Below are positions 46,863 to 55,663 of a stretch of 64,000 nucleotides of DNA, piece by piece (positions within the stretch are counted from its first letter, which is position 1; every line of letters starts with the position of its first letter). The notes beneath the pieces were generated by a model. It saw nothing but the letters and a program-made list of their open reading frames with translations. It was not told the DNA's origin and searched no databases. Made by a program: the position numbers and the translations under genes. The DNA lies in contig NZ_VTFV01000002.1 of assembly GCF_009192745.1 (NCBI RefSeq), positions 1,178,001 through 1,242,000 on the forward strand. Direction: 5' to 3'. The DNA comes from Arthrobacter citreus. Its GTDB lineage: Bacteria; Actinomycetota; Actinomycetes; Actinomycetales; Micrococcaceae.

Positions 46863-47588
46863 GTGGCAAACGCCATCGAAGTACGCAACGTCAACAAGCA
46901 GTTCGTCCTGCGGCATACCCGCTCGATGAAAGAAGCCTTCGTCTGGCTCATTAAAGGACGTAAAGGTGATCTCTCCGAGAAGTTCCATGCACTCAAGGGC
47001 GTGTCGCTGGACATAGAGCAGGGCGAGACCGTCGCTCTGCTCGGTCTCAACGGTTCTGGCAAGTCCACTCTCCTCAAGCACATCTCCGGGGTCATGCGTC
47101 CGGACACCGGAACGGTGGGAACCAGGGGCAGGGTTGCGGGCCTGATTGAGGTGGGAGCGGGATTCCACCATGACCTGAGCGGCAGGGACAACGTCTACCT
47201 CAACGGTGCCATCCTTGGAATGACGGAGCAGGAAATCGACGAAAAATTCGACTCTATCGTCGAGTTTTCCGAGATCGGCCAATTCATCGACACTGAGGTG
47301 AAGTTCTATTCATCCGGCATGTATCTCCGGCTGGCGTTCTCGGTGGCTGTCCATACCGATCCTGAAGTCTTCCTTGTCGACGAGATTCTCGCCGTAGGCG
47401 ATGAGCCTTTCCAGAAAAAGTGCATCGACAAAATCAAGGAACTTGCCGGAGAAGGCAAAACACTGGTTGTGGTCAGCCACGACCTGGACCTGGTGTCGCG
47501 GATATGTGAGCGGGGCGTGCTCCTGGAACACGGACAGATTGTGATGGACGCTCCTGTACGCGAAGTGGTGGACAGAATGCGCCGGTGA
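46863..47588 (+). CDS. wzt: Polysaccharide ABC exporter, ATP-binding subunit (Wzt-like)
   Basis: 241 aa. Walker A LLGLNGSGKSTLLKHI, a Q-loop-like VGAGFHHDLSGRDNV, signature YSSGMYLRLAFSVAV, Walker B VFLVDEILAVGD and the H-loop VVSHDLD. The protein ends soon after the nucleotide-binding domain, so it lacks the C-terminal carbohydrate-binding domain of E. coli O9a Wzt; it is therefore the type that does not read a chain-end modification, as for mycobacterial galactan. GTG start at 46863. Confidence 0.93.
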   Translation: MANAIEVRNVNKQFVLRHTRSMKEAFVWLIKGRKGDLSEKFHALKGVSLDIEQGETVALLGLNGSGKSTLLKHISGVMRPDTGTVGTRGRVAGLIEVGAGFHHDLSGRDNVYLNGAILGMTEQEIDEKFDSIVEFSEIGQFIDTEVKFYSSGMYLRLAFSVAVHTDPEVFLVDEILAVGDEPFQKKCIDKIKELAGEGKTLVVVSHDLDLVSRICERGVLLEHGQIVMDAPVREVVDRMRR

Positions 47589-47655
47589 CAGGGCAGGCAC
47601 ATAACCGGTGATTCAGTCGCAGCGAACTGCTGACGGTGCCCGGGAACCAATCCGA

Positions 47656-47661
47656 TAGAAT
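47656..47661 (+). promoter_or_regulatory. Candidate -10 (TAGAAT) for the wlb genes
   Basis: TAGAAT is 39 bases before the TTG start at 47700 in the 111-base gap after wzt. The leader contains GGGGAG (47689-47694). The -35 is weak. Confidence 0.45.
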
Positions 47662-47699
47662 ACAGATGCGCCTGGAAATAGGTGCAGTGGGGAGTTGAA

Positions 47700-48293
47700 T
47701 TGTCTAGCAGCGTAGCTGAAAATGCTGACGTATCAGAGAACGCAGTATTAGGTGAGAACACCAAGGTTTGGCATCTCGCGCAGATTCGTGAAGGTGCAGT
47801 AATTGGTTCCGGCGGGATCATTGGCCGGGGCGTCTATGTCGGTTCAGGTGTTCAAATCGGCCAGAACTGCAAGATCCAGAACTATGCCCTGGTTTACGAG
47901 CCGGCTGCCCTTGGCAACGGTGTCTTCATCGGTCCCGGCGTGATTCTTACGAACGATACATACCCCCGAGCCATTAACCCGGACGGCAGCCTCAAGAGCG
48001 CCGACAACTGGGAAGCCGTGGGAGTAACCATCAAGGATGGCGCCTCCATTGGAGCGCGCGCCGTTTGCGTGGCTCCCGTGACAATTGGAAAATGGGCCAC
48101 CGTGGCAGCCGGAGCCGTAGTGGTCAAGGACGTACCCGACTTTGCCCTGGTGGCTGGCGTCCCCGCCCGCCGGCTCGGATGGGTCGGCAAAGCAGGTGTT
48201 CCCCTGGTGCAGGACGGGGAGCACTGGAAATGCCCTGAAACGGGCGAGACATATATCCAAGAGAACGAGACTCTTCGAGAGGCACACGCATGA
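47700..48293 (+). CDS. wlbB: Left-handed beta-helix N-acetyltransferase (WlbB/WbpD-like)
   Basis: 197 aa. Hexapeptide repeats (ENTKVWHLAQIREGAVIGSGGIIGRGVYVGSGVQIGQNCKIQNYALV) and the C-terminal ALVAGVPARRLGWVGKAG match UDP-GlcNAc3NA N-acetyltransferases that act after the WlbC aminotransferase. A trailing CPETGETY segment, also seen in WlbB, follows. The TTG at 47700 has GGGGAG five bases upstream and is preferred to the GTG at 47682. It overlaps wlbC by 4 bases (ATGA), so the three wlb genes are one unit. Confidence 0.88.
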   Translation: MSSSVAENADVSENAVLGENTKVWHLAQIREGAVIGSGGIIGRGVYVGSGVQIGQNCKIQNYALVYEPAALGNGVFIGPGVILTNDTYPRAINPDGSLKSADNWEAVGVTIKDGASIGARAVCVAPVTIGKWATVAAGAVVVKDVPDFALVAGVPARRLGWVGKAGVPLVQDGEHWKCPETGETYIQENETLREAHA

Positions 48294-49381
48294 ACCAGGA
48301 TTTCATTCCCCCAGCCAAGCCGATTGTCGGCATGGAAGAGCGGGCGGCTGTCGATGCAGTCCTTGCTTCCGGCCAGCTGGCACAAGGGGCAGAAGTTGCG
48401 GCGTTCGAGAAGGAGTTCTCTGAGGTCCTCCTCGATGGACGGTCAGCTGTTGCCGTAAACTCCGGCACCTCGGGCCTGCACCTGGGACTGCTGGCAGCCG
48501 GTATCGGCCGTGGGGACGAAGTGATCGTCCCCTCCTTCACCTTTGCGGCGACCGCCAACTCGGTTGCCCTCACCGGTGCCACTCCTGTCTTCGCTGACAT
48601 CGAGCCGGAACACTATGGTCTCGATCCGAAGTCCGTCGAAGCCCACATCACGGACAAGACCAAGGGCATCATGCCCGTTCACCTTTACGGGCACCCCTTC
48701 AACGTTCCTGCAATTTCCGCTATCGCCGAAGAAAAGGGCCTCCTGCTGTTCGAGGATGCAGCGCAGGCACACGGCGCGGCAGTCAACGGTCGCCGAGTTG
48801 GAACCTTCGGCACGTTCGCAACCTTCAGCCTTTACCCGACGAAGAACATGACTTCCGGCGAAGGCGGCATGGTCAGCACCAACGACCCCGAGGTGGAGCG
48901 CCGGCTGCGCCTGCTGCGCAACCAGGGGATGGAGCGCCAGTATGAAAACGAGCTGGTTGGCTTCAACTGCCGCATGACGAACATCCACGCGGCCATCGGC
49001 CGTGTCCAGCTGACAAAGGTAATGGGCTGGACCAAGCAGCGCCAGGCCAATGCAGCGTTCCTGGACGCGAACCTCGAAGGTGTTGTTACTCCCAAGGTCG
49101 CCGAGGGGTACGAGCACGTTTACCACCAGTACACGATCCGGGTAACAGAAGACCGCGACGGCTTCGCCCGCGCCCTGCGTGAGGAATACAACGTTGGCTC
49201 CGGGGTGTACTACCCGGTGCCTAACCACGAGCTTGCTCCGTACCGCGTAGCTGAGCACCTGCCCGAGACGGCTTCGGCTGCCAAGGAAGTCCTTTCGCTC
49301 CCGGTGCATCCGTCACTGAGCGCGAACGACCTCGAGCGCATTGTCGAAGCGGTTAACAAAATTGCCAAGGCAGGTGCGTAA
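48290..49381 (+). CDS. wlbC: DegT/DnrJ/EryC1-family sugar aminotransferase (WlbC-like)
   Basis: 363 aa. PLP-dependent fold type I: IPPAKPIVGMEERAAVDAVL start, AVNSGTSGLHLGLLA, FEDAAQAHGA, and the PLP lysine in SLYPTKNMTSGEGGM. FNCRMTNIHAAIGRVQL is characteristic of the family. With WlbA (3-dehydrogenase) and WlbB (acetylase) it should aminate the 3-keto sugar to give UDP-GlcNAc3NAcA-type uronic acids. Overlaps both neighbours (4 bases upstream, 1 base downstream). Confidence 0.88.
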   Translation: MNQDFIPPAKPIVGMEERAAVDAVLASGQLAQGAEVAAFEKEFSEVLLDGRSAVAVNSGTSGLHLGLLAAGIGRGDEVIVPSFTFAATANSVALTGATPVFADIEPEHYGLDPKSVEAHITDKTKGIMPVHLYGHPFNVPAISAIAEEKGLLLFEDAAQAHGAAVNGRRVGTFGTFATFSLYPTKNMTSGEGGMVSTNDPEVERRLRLLRNQGMERQYENELVGFNCRMTNIHAAIGRVQLTKVMGWTKQRQANAAFLDANLEGVVTPKVAEGYEHVYHQYTIRVTEDRDGFARALREEYNVGSGVYYPVPNHELAPYRVAEHLPETASAAKEVLSLPVHPSLSANDLERIVEAVNKIAKAGA

Positions 49382-50367
49382 TGGCGAATCTCCGTGCGGG
49401 CCTTATTGGCCTGGGAATGATGGGCCGGCACCATGCACGTGTGATCCGCGAAGTCGACGGCGTGGATCTCGTGGCAGTGGCGGACTCGTTCGGCGATCCG
49501 CACGGCGTTGCCGACGGACTGAAAGTCTGCGCCGACGTTGACGAACTCATTGCACAGGGCGTCGATATGGCCGTTGTGGCCGTACCAACCGTCCTGCATG
49601 AGGAAATCGCCCTCAAGCTTGCGGATGCAGGGGTACATGCCCTGATCGAGAAGCCGATCGCGAACGACTCGGCAGCCGGTACCCGGATTGCCGATGCCTT
49701 CGAGGCCAAGGGACTCGTAGGCGCCGTCGGCCACATTGAACGGTTCAACCCGGCGCTGCAGAATCTGCGGGAACGGCTGGAAGCGGGGGAGCTGGGCGAC
49801 GTCTACCAGATTTCCACCCGCCGACAGGGTCCGTTCCCGGCACGCATCGCGGACGTCGGCGTGGTTAAGGATCTGGCTACGCACGACATTGACCTGACTG
49901 CATGGCTGTCCCAGTCCGGGTACAAGGATGTTTTTGCGCGTACGACGTCCCGCAGCGGCCGCCAGCATGAAGACATGGTTTCTGCCATCGGACACCTCGC
50001 TGACGGCATCATCACGAATCACACGGTCAACTGGCTTTCACCGTTCAAGGAACGCACGACGGTGGTGCTGGGAGAACGCGGCGCCTTCGTTGCAGACACC
50101 ATTTCCGCGGACCTCACCTTTATTGAGAACGGCACTTTCCAGACCGAGTGGGAGTCCATGGCGGCGTTCCGCGGCGTGGCAGAAGGATCGAGCACCCGGT
50201 TCGCGCTGGCCAAGCGTGAGCCGCTCAAAATGGAGCATGAAGCCTTCCGGGACGCTGTGCTCGGGAAGTCGCAGCGGATCGTGACGCTGGCGGAGGGCCT
50301 GGCCACGCTCCGTGTCGCCGAAGCAGTCCTCACCTCTGCCGCCACCGGCAAGGTCGTTCAGCTCTAG
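49381..50367 (+). CDS. wlbA: Gfo/Idh/MocA-family sugar 3-dehydrogenase (WlbA-like)
   Basis: 328 aa. N-terminal Rossmann domain GLIGLGMMGRHHARV, the family EKPIA motif (ALIEKPIANDS), and VGHIERFNPALQNLRERL, a pattern typical of WlbA/WbpB dehydrogenases that oxidise C3 of UDP-GlcNAcA. The UDP-GlcNAc 6-dehydrogenase that would make its substrate, and the 2-epimerase WlbD, are not in the window. The gene order B-C-A and tight overlaps make a pathway assignment likely. A strong terminator follows. Confidence 0.87.
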   Translation: MANLRAGLIGLGMMGRHHARVIREVDGVDLVAVADSFGDPHGVADGLKVCADVDELIAQGVDMAVVAVPTVLHEEIALKLADAGVHALIEKPIANDSAAGTRIADAFEAKGLVGAVGHIERFNPALQNLRERLEAGELGDVYQISTRRQGPFPARIADVGVVKDLATHDIDLTAWLSQSGYKDVFARTTSRSGRQHEDMVSAIGHLADGIITNHTVNWLSPFKERTTVVLGERGAFVADTISADLTFIENGTFQTEWESMAAFRGVAEGSSTRFALAKREPLKMEHEAFRDAVLGKSQRIVTLAEGLATLRVAEAVLTSAATGKVVQL

Positions 50368-50381
50368 CTGCACCATCCGAG

Positions 50382-50419
50382 AAGTCACACCGGGTTCCTG
50401 GAACCTGGTGTGACTTTTT
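50382..50419 (+). terminator. Intrinsic terminator after wlbA
   Basis: A 16-bp stem (50382-50397 with 50401-50416, one G-U pair) with a 3-base loop runs into TTTTT (50415-50419). It closes the glf-to-wlbA transcript. Confidence 0.9.
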
Positions 50420-50452
50420 GTCTTAAGCATGGCTAGCGGCGGCCCGGTTCGA

Positions 50453-50464
50453 AAGAATGCTGCC
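50453..50464 (+). promoter_or_regulatory. Weak leaderless-type promoter (AAGAAT) of the PIG-V-like gene
   Basis: AAGAAT (50453-50458) ends 6 bases before the ATG at 50465. It keeps the spacing of the other leaderless promoters but lacks the first T of TANNNT. It favours 50465 over the ATG at 50429, which abuts the terminator. Confidence 0.35.
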
Positions 50465-51625
50465 ATGGAGAGCCGAGCAGGTACCCCCACGGGGACAGTA
50501 CGCCATCGGCAGACCAGGATGGACGCGGCAGCTGCGGGTATCTGGTGTTTCGGCGCCGCAGTCGTCTATTCCTGGGCTTTCTTTCTGAGCTATCAGGAAA
50601 CAGCACCTGATCTGCCCACCCGCCAGGAGTTCGCAGCGCGGTTCAGCCGATTCGACTTTGTGCACTTTGATGAGATCGCCCGGCTCGGATACCTGCCGCC
50701 GCGTGAGGAGGTATCAACAGCCGCGCCGCTCTACGCGTTCTTCCCCGCGGTGCCTCTGCTGCTCCGGCTAGGCCTTGTGTTCTCCCTCTCCACGGTCACC
50801 ACCGGGCTGGTGGTTTCCTTCGCTTCCGGCCTGATCGCGTGCCTCTGGCTGCGCCGTATCGCAGAGCGATACCAGCCGGGACTGGGCCTAAAGGCGGTGG
50901 CGGCCCTGGTCACCGCGCCACCTGCAGTGTTCCTTTACGTCCCGTATACCGAATCCCTGTTTCTCGCTCTGGGCCTTGGCGCGTGGTATTTCGGTATGTC
51001 CGGGCGGTGGGGAAAAGCCGGTCTACTGTGTGCTGCGGCCTGCACCGTGCGCATTTCCGGTGCCTTCCTGCTCGCGGGCCTTGTGACCATGTGGATGATG
51101 CAGGCGATCACGCGTAAAAGGGCCGGTGATGCCATGAGCGGCCGGAGCTGGTGGGTCTTCGCGATGCCCATAGCAGTGCTGGCCGGATGGATGGGCTACC
51201 TGGCCATTATCACCGGCGACCCCTTGGCGTATCAGACCGCGCAGCAGTACTGGCTTCGCCGCCTGGTGTGGCCCTGGGAAGCGTTCATGACCACACTGAA
51301 GGCGTATCCGCCAACCTGGGGGACAGGCTTCATGGGCGTCATCGAAATCATCGCCCTGGGATCCGGGGCCGTGGTCCTTGCCGTCCTTCTTATCCGGCAT
51401 CTCTACCCGGAGAGCGTGTACATGGCGCTGAACGTCGTCACCCTGGGAGCCGGGTCCTTTTACGGCTCGGTCCCGCGCTCAGCGCTGCTGTGGTTTCCCA
51501 TGTGGATCGGCATAGCGTACCTGATGGGACGATTCCGCATAGTGTTCGGTATCTACGTGCTGTTTTCGCTCTGCCTGATGGTGTGGTGGGCCAACCTGTT
51601 CCTTAGCGGACAGTGGGCCGGCTAG
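50465..51625 (+). CDS. Membrane glycosyltransferase, PIG-V/GT-C-like mannosyltransferase family
   Basis: 386 aa, about nine membrane spans. The first outer loop carries FSRFDFVHFDEIARLGYLPP, which matches the W/F-D-x2-H/W-Y/F-x2-I-A-x2-G-Y pattern of the PIG-V-like mannosyltransferases with its acidic catalytic candidate. FLYVPYTESLFLALGLGAWY is another family segment. These use polyprenyl-phosphate sugars outside the membrane. Acceptor unknown. Its last 23 bases overlap the 3' end of the convergent minus-strand gene. Confidence 0.72.
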   Translation: MESRAGTPTGTVRHRQTRMDAAAAGIWCFGAAVVYSWAFFLSYQETAPDLPTRQEFAARFSRFDFVHFDEIARLGYLPPREEVSTAAPLYAFFPAVPLLLRLGLVFSLSTVTTGLVVSFASGLIACLWLRRIAERYQPGLGLKAVAALVTAPPAVFLYVPYTESLFLALGLGAWYFGMSGRWGKAGLLCAAACTVRISGAFLLAGLVTMWMMQAITRKRAGDAMSGRSWWVFAMPIAVLAGWMGYLAIITGDPLAYQTAQQYWLRRLVWPWEAFMTTLKAYPPTWGTGFMGVIEIIALGSGAVVLAVLLIRHLYPESVYMALNVVTLGAGSFYGSVPRSALLWFPMWIGIAYLMGRFRIVFGIYVLFSLCLMVWWANLFLSGQWAG

Positions 51626-53810
51626 CAGGCCTGGCCTTCCTGGTCCGCCGGCGGATGTAGTACAGCACGGTCATTACCAGCGCAATGCCCCACCCAACGG
51701 CCATTGCAGCCAGGCCAAGGACCAGGCCCGGGGGAGTGAAGCTGATTTCCACGTCGGTGGCTCCGGCGGGAACGTCCACAGTAATGAGCCCCGCAGGGCC
51801 CTGCTGCAAGTCCTGCTCCACACCGTCAACGGTTACTGTGTATCCGGGCCAGGCAAGGCGGGCAAACGCGAGTGTCCCCGACTCAGACGCGGACACACGG
51901 ACCGTCTCCGAATCGCCGTCCTGCTCCGAGGACTCGACAGTTATGCCGGGCGATGCCCACGAGACGGTTCCGGGGAAACCGATTGGGTCTTCGCGGGTGA
52001 TGACCGTCCGGTGCTCGTCGGACTCAGCGACGCTCCAACCCTCGGGGAGCTCGGTTTCGGTAAGGTCCCGGACGGATTTCTGCACGACGATGGTTTCGAG
52101 GCGGAGAGCGTCCGCCAGCGGCTCATCGATTTCCTCCGAGGCGGGGTCCCAGATCACATCGTAGAGCCAGGGGCACGTCTCACCGCGGTAGTTCATACAC
52201 AGGGCATTGGCGTACGTGACGAAGCTGATGCCGCTGTAACGGTTCAGGCTGTCTTCCACTCCGGCATTGAGGATCTGGTTCCCGTACAGCAGGGATCCGT
52301 CAACGAATGCTTCCGGGTCAAGGCCGGCCGTGGAAAAGACCTGCAGGGTATTGCCGGTGTAGCTCTTGGCGGACTCCTCCAGGACCTCAGCGTCTACCGG
52401 AGAGCCGATACCGGCCACAGGGTTGCTCGCAACGAACGCATAGCTCTGGAATGCCAGAACGCAGGCGGTGCCAAAGACCATGGCTGCAGCCAGCCCGGGG
52501 AATCCTGCGCGCTTCCAGAGGAACAGGGCCAGCACCAGAAGCAGGGCTACAAGGATAGAAGCGGCTGCCTGGCTCTGTACGCCTGCCGGATAGATGGCCC
52601 AGGCACGGTAGAGGCCGAACACGATGATTGTTCCGGACAGTACCAGCCGTGCCTTCAGTTTGGTGGAGCTGAGGCCTGCGGACAGGACCACCATGAACAG
52701 GACCAGGAAGCCAAGGTAGGTGTACTCGATCAGGCGGATGGGCCAGCGGAAAAGCAGAACGTTCGACGGCGCAAAGGTCAGGAGGAAGTAGATGCCAGTG
52801 ACGATGTACAAGCTCGAGAGCTGCCGGCTGCGCCTGGCAATGGACTTGAAGTTGAGCCACGGGAGCAGGGGCAGGATGAACCAGGCGAGGTACGCCGACG
52901 GAACAACGTCAATGTTGCTCCAGAAATTCGAGGTCGGCGGACGGAAATTCGGCATGCTCATGGCAGTCAGGTCGCCGATTCCGGGAACGAGGAACATATC
53001 GTTCGCGATCGTTGAATCGGTCCGCACAGTAACTTCGGATGAAAGCGGCAGCGGGAAGAACACGAGCACGGCCGTGAGGCCAACTGCAAGTGCCAGGAAG
53101 AACAGCGGGACGATTCTTGACTTGTGCCGGGTCAGCAGGGCTTCGATGCCGACGGCGGCACAGACGACGATGACGCCAAGGGCTCCATAGGGATTGCCTG
53201 CCGTCATGGTGAGGAAACCCAGGACGAAGGGCAGCAGCGGGCTTCGGTTTCCCCGAAGCCAGCGACGCAGCCCCCACCAGAAGAGCGTGGTCCAGGCGAA
53301 CGCCATAAGGCCGCCCGGCCAGCGTGCAGCCTCGTAGAAAAGCGTGAACCCGCTGAAGGGGATGGCCACGCCTGCAGCCGCAGCGAGCCAGCGGTTCGCG
53401 CCATAACTCCGGGTCAGGAGTGTGGCGCCCAGCGCCAGCAGGGCCATGAACTCGACCACTACGACGGCGCTGGCAAGCGCGAGGTCGTTCATGCCGGCTA
53501 CCAGCATGAAGTTCAGCAGGTTCAGGGGGTTCCAGATGCCGTAGCCGACTTCGGCAATATAGTTGCCGCCTGCCCAGCCGCCGGGATCCATCATCTCGAA
53601 GTTGCCGTTGAGCAGATTCTCGCCCAGGCTCCGCCACACAGGAAGGAAGGACTGCATGGTGTCATCCCAGTAGAAGAACGTGCTGTTGAAGAACCGGGGA
53701 ATGAAGCACAGCAGTACCGTGATGACCGGCGCCAGCATAACGACCTGCCAGTCTCTGATCCGGGAGGTCGCCGCGGTCTTCACGGGGGCGGTCTGGACGG
53801 AGTGAGACAT
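51603..53810 (-). CDS. YfhO-like large membrane protein
   Basis: 735 aa. Some 11-12 membrane spans, a short first outer loop with the acidic YWDDTMQ motif, and a long C-terminal extracellular domain (~500-690) before a final span (LVLGLAAMAVGWGIALVMTVLYYIRRR). This layout is that of YfhO/GT-C-type glycosylation proteins. Target unknown. ATG at 53810 with AGGAAA just upstream. It is the last gene of a four-gene minus-strand group with a GT2, a flippase-like protein and another membrane protein. Confidence 0.72.
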   Translation of the reverse strand: MSHSVQTAPVKTAATSRIRDWQVVMLAPVITVLLCFIPRFFNSTFFYWDDTMQSFLPVWRSLGENLLNGNFEMMDPGGWAGGNYIAEVGYGIWNPLNLLNFMLVAGMNDLALASAVVVVEFMALLALGATLLTRSYGANRWLAAAAGVAIPFSGFTLFYEAARWPGGLMAFAWTTLFWWGLRRWLRGNRSPLLPFVLGFLTMTAGNPYGALGVIVVCAAVGIEALLTRHKSRIVPLFFLALAVGLTAVLVFFPLPLSSEVTVRTDSTIANDMFLVPGIGDLTAMSMPNFRPPTSNFWSNIDVVPSAYLAWFILPLLPWLNFKSIARRSRQLSSLYIVTGIYFLLTFAPSNVLLFRWPIRLIEYTYLGFLVLFMVVLSAGLSSTKLKARLVLSGTIIVFGLYRAWAIYPAGVQSQAAASILVALLLVLALFLWKRAGFPGLAAAMVFGTACVLAFQSYAFVASNPVAGIGSPVDAEVLEESAKSYTGNTLQVFSTAGLDPEAFVDGSLLYGNQILNAGVEDSLNRYSGISFVTYANALCMNYRGETCPWLYDVIWDPASEEIDEPLADALRLETIVVQKSVRDLTETELPEGWSVAESDEHRTVITREDPIGFPGTVSWASPGITVESSEQDGDSETVRVSASESGTLAFARLAWPGYTVTVDGVEQDLQQGPAGLITVDVPAGATDVEISFTPPGLVLGLAAMAVGWGIALVMTVLYYIRRRTRKARPASRPTVR

Positions 53811-53866
53811 GGTTTCCTCGGGCTGTGTGTATGCGGTCGGCAGGATGGAAGGGCTTTGCGCCGTGA

Positions 53867-55663
53867 CTAGCCTGATTTATGCAGGATGAAGTTGTCCAAT
53901 CCTGAGGTCGGTTCCAGGACCACGTCCCAGCCGAGCTCATCCAGTTCGGACAACCATTCGGCCTGCCCTGCCTCGACCACCATGTAGCTAACGCCGTACT
54001 TGTCTGCGACGCGGTCAATGCTGATAGGGGTCATGCTGTTGTAGAACCCCGCATTGGCCGGGATGCACTGCTTGGTGCCGCCCAGATCGGTAAGCCGTTC
54101 CTGCCACTGCTGCCAGGGCTCGCCGCCGTAGGGCACGTTCTTGCAGTCGGCAATCACCCCGCGGTAGGTCGCGGCCCGGACATAGGTTGCCAGCGGGGGA
54201 GCGAGCAGGCTCTCACCGGAGGGAACCACTGCTTCTACGGCTTCGCCCCATTCGCGAACGTCTGCATTCGGAATGTACGTGGGGTCGAGCGGGCGGGCGG
54301 TGAGGCCTCCGGTGGTGATGGCGCTGGCCAGGAAGAGGACGATGATCCCGGCAGCGCTGATCTGTGACACCCGTCCGCTTGGACCTTGCATGCGTGAACG
54401 AACAATGACCGCGGCGAGGGCGCCTAGGGCAAACACGATCATAAAAGGAACGATGAGGCTGCGTTCCAGTTGCCATTGCTTCCCGTCAAGGTAGACGAGG
54501 CTGAGGATAACCGTTAGCAGGGCCAAGGGGAGGTGCCCCCTTCCCAAGCGGAAGAACGGAAGCAGCATGCCCATAACGGCGAAGGGGAGCACGAGGGCAC
54601 CGAGCCGGTAGACGTTCACCCCTTGCGCGAGTTCCCCGAAAACCGGAACGGAAAGCATGTTCGCCGTCATGCCCAGGGCCAGCCCTGCCATCGGCAGGAG
54701 CACCACGGCACCCCAGAGCATCCGGTCGCCGCGCGCCTGATACATGAAGGTGCACAGTGCCAGGCCGATCACTGCGAAGGACGCAAGTAAGGTGTTGATG
54801 CTCCAGGATTGTGCCGCGCAGTGGTACGGGATTACCTGGTTGCAGATTTCAATGAAGTCATCACTGTTGGCAGCCACCGGACGGGCAACCAAGGCTGCTA
54901 CGACTATGCCGACGGTGGCGGCGAAAGTCACGGCGGTAGCTTTCGAGAGTTTCCTTTGCCGGACGAACTGGACGACGGCGATTGCAGCCAGCAACACTGC
55001 GACCACTGCGCCCTGCTGTACATGCACCACGGCAGTCAGGACGGCAGCTGCCAGCATCCAGCGGCTCCGCCCGCTGAGGGCAGAAGCTATGAAGAGGAAG
55101 ACCAGGTTGGCAGAGACCACTGCGGGAATGGCCAGCGAGATCATGGACGAACCGGTGCCGACTATTGCCCAGGGCGTCAGGGAGGCTACGACGGTGGTCG
55201 CCAGCCCGAAGGCCCAGGGGGCGCCGGGCGCCCAGACGCGGCTGATGAACGCTGCAGCCAGCCCAAACGCGAAAAGACCGGCGAACCAGAACAGCAGGTA
55301 GACGAGCGAAAGAATGCCAAGCGAGGATCCGACGAAAGTCAGTGTGTCGAAGAACCAGTGCGGCTGCGGCGCCGACTGCATGAACCAGTCGCCTGCGTAC
55401 CGGGACTCATCGGCCCAGTGCAGGCCAACCTGGGAAAGCACGTAGTGGTCGCCGGTACCCGCGCTGTACCCGGCTGGGAGCCCCGAGGAGGGGCCCTGGT
55501 CGCCGAAGTTCGTCAGCACGCCGAGTACGGCTGCAGTGACCAGGCCCTGGACGTATACGCCAGGGGAGGACCTTGGTTTACGTGGCCTCAGCAGCGGCTG
55601 GGCGGCGGAGGGATCCTCGACTGTTGGGACAGTGGAGAGCCCAGGCCCAGCGGCATTATTCAC
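53867..55663 (-). CDS. Polytopic membrane protein, GT-C-like, unknown function
   Basis: 598 aa, about 12 membrane spans after a ~35-residue cytoplasmic tail. Acidic outer-loop residues appear early (GLHWADESRYAGDWFMQSAPQPHWFFD), and the C-terminal 130 residues form an extracytoplasmic domain (VREWGEAVEAVVPSGESLLAPP ... YGVSYMVVEAGQAEWL). The shape fits membrane sugar transferases using lipid-linked donors, but no catalytic motif is certain. GTG start at 55663 overlaps the flippase-like gene by 8 bases. The 56-base gap to the next gene has its own ribosome-binding site. Confidence 0.68.
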   Translation of the reverse strand: MNNAAGPGLSTVPTVEDPSAAQPLLRPRKPRSSPGVYVQGLVTAAVLGVLTNFGDQGPSSGLPAGYSAGTGDHYVLSQVGLHWADESRYAGDWFMQSAPQPHWFFDTLTFVGSSLGILSLVYLLFWFAGLFAFGLAAAFISRVWAPGAPWAFGLATTVVASLTPWAIVGTGSSMISLAIPAVVSANLVFLFIASALSGRSRWMLAAAVLTAVVHVQQGAVVAVLLAAIAVVQFVRQRKLSKATAVTFAATVGIVVAALVARPVAANSDDFIEICNQVIPYHCAAQSWSINTLLASFAVIGLALCTFMYQARGDRMLWGAVVLLPMAGLALGMTANMLSVPVFGELAQGVNVYRLGALVLPFAVMGMLLPFFRLGRGHLPLALLTVILSLVYLDGKQWQLERSLIVPFMIVFALGALAAVIVRSRMQGPSGRVSQISAAGIIVLFLASAITTGGLTARPLDPTYIPNADVREWGEAVEAVVPSGESLLAPPLATYVRAATYRGVIADCKNVPYGGEPWQQWQERLTDLGGTKQCIPANAGFYNSMTPISIDRVADKYGVSYMVVEAGQAEWLSELDELGWDVVLEPTSGLDNFILHKSG

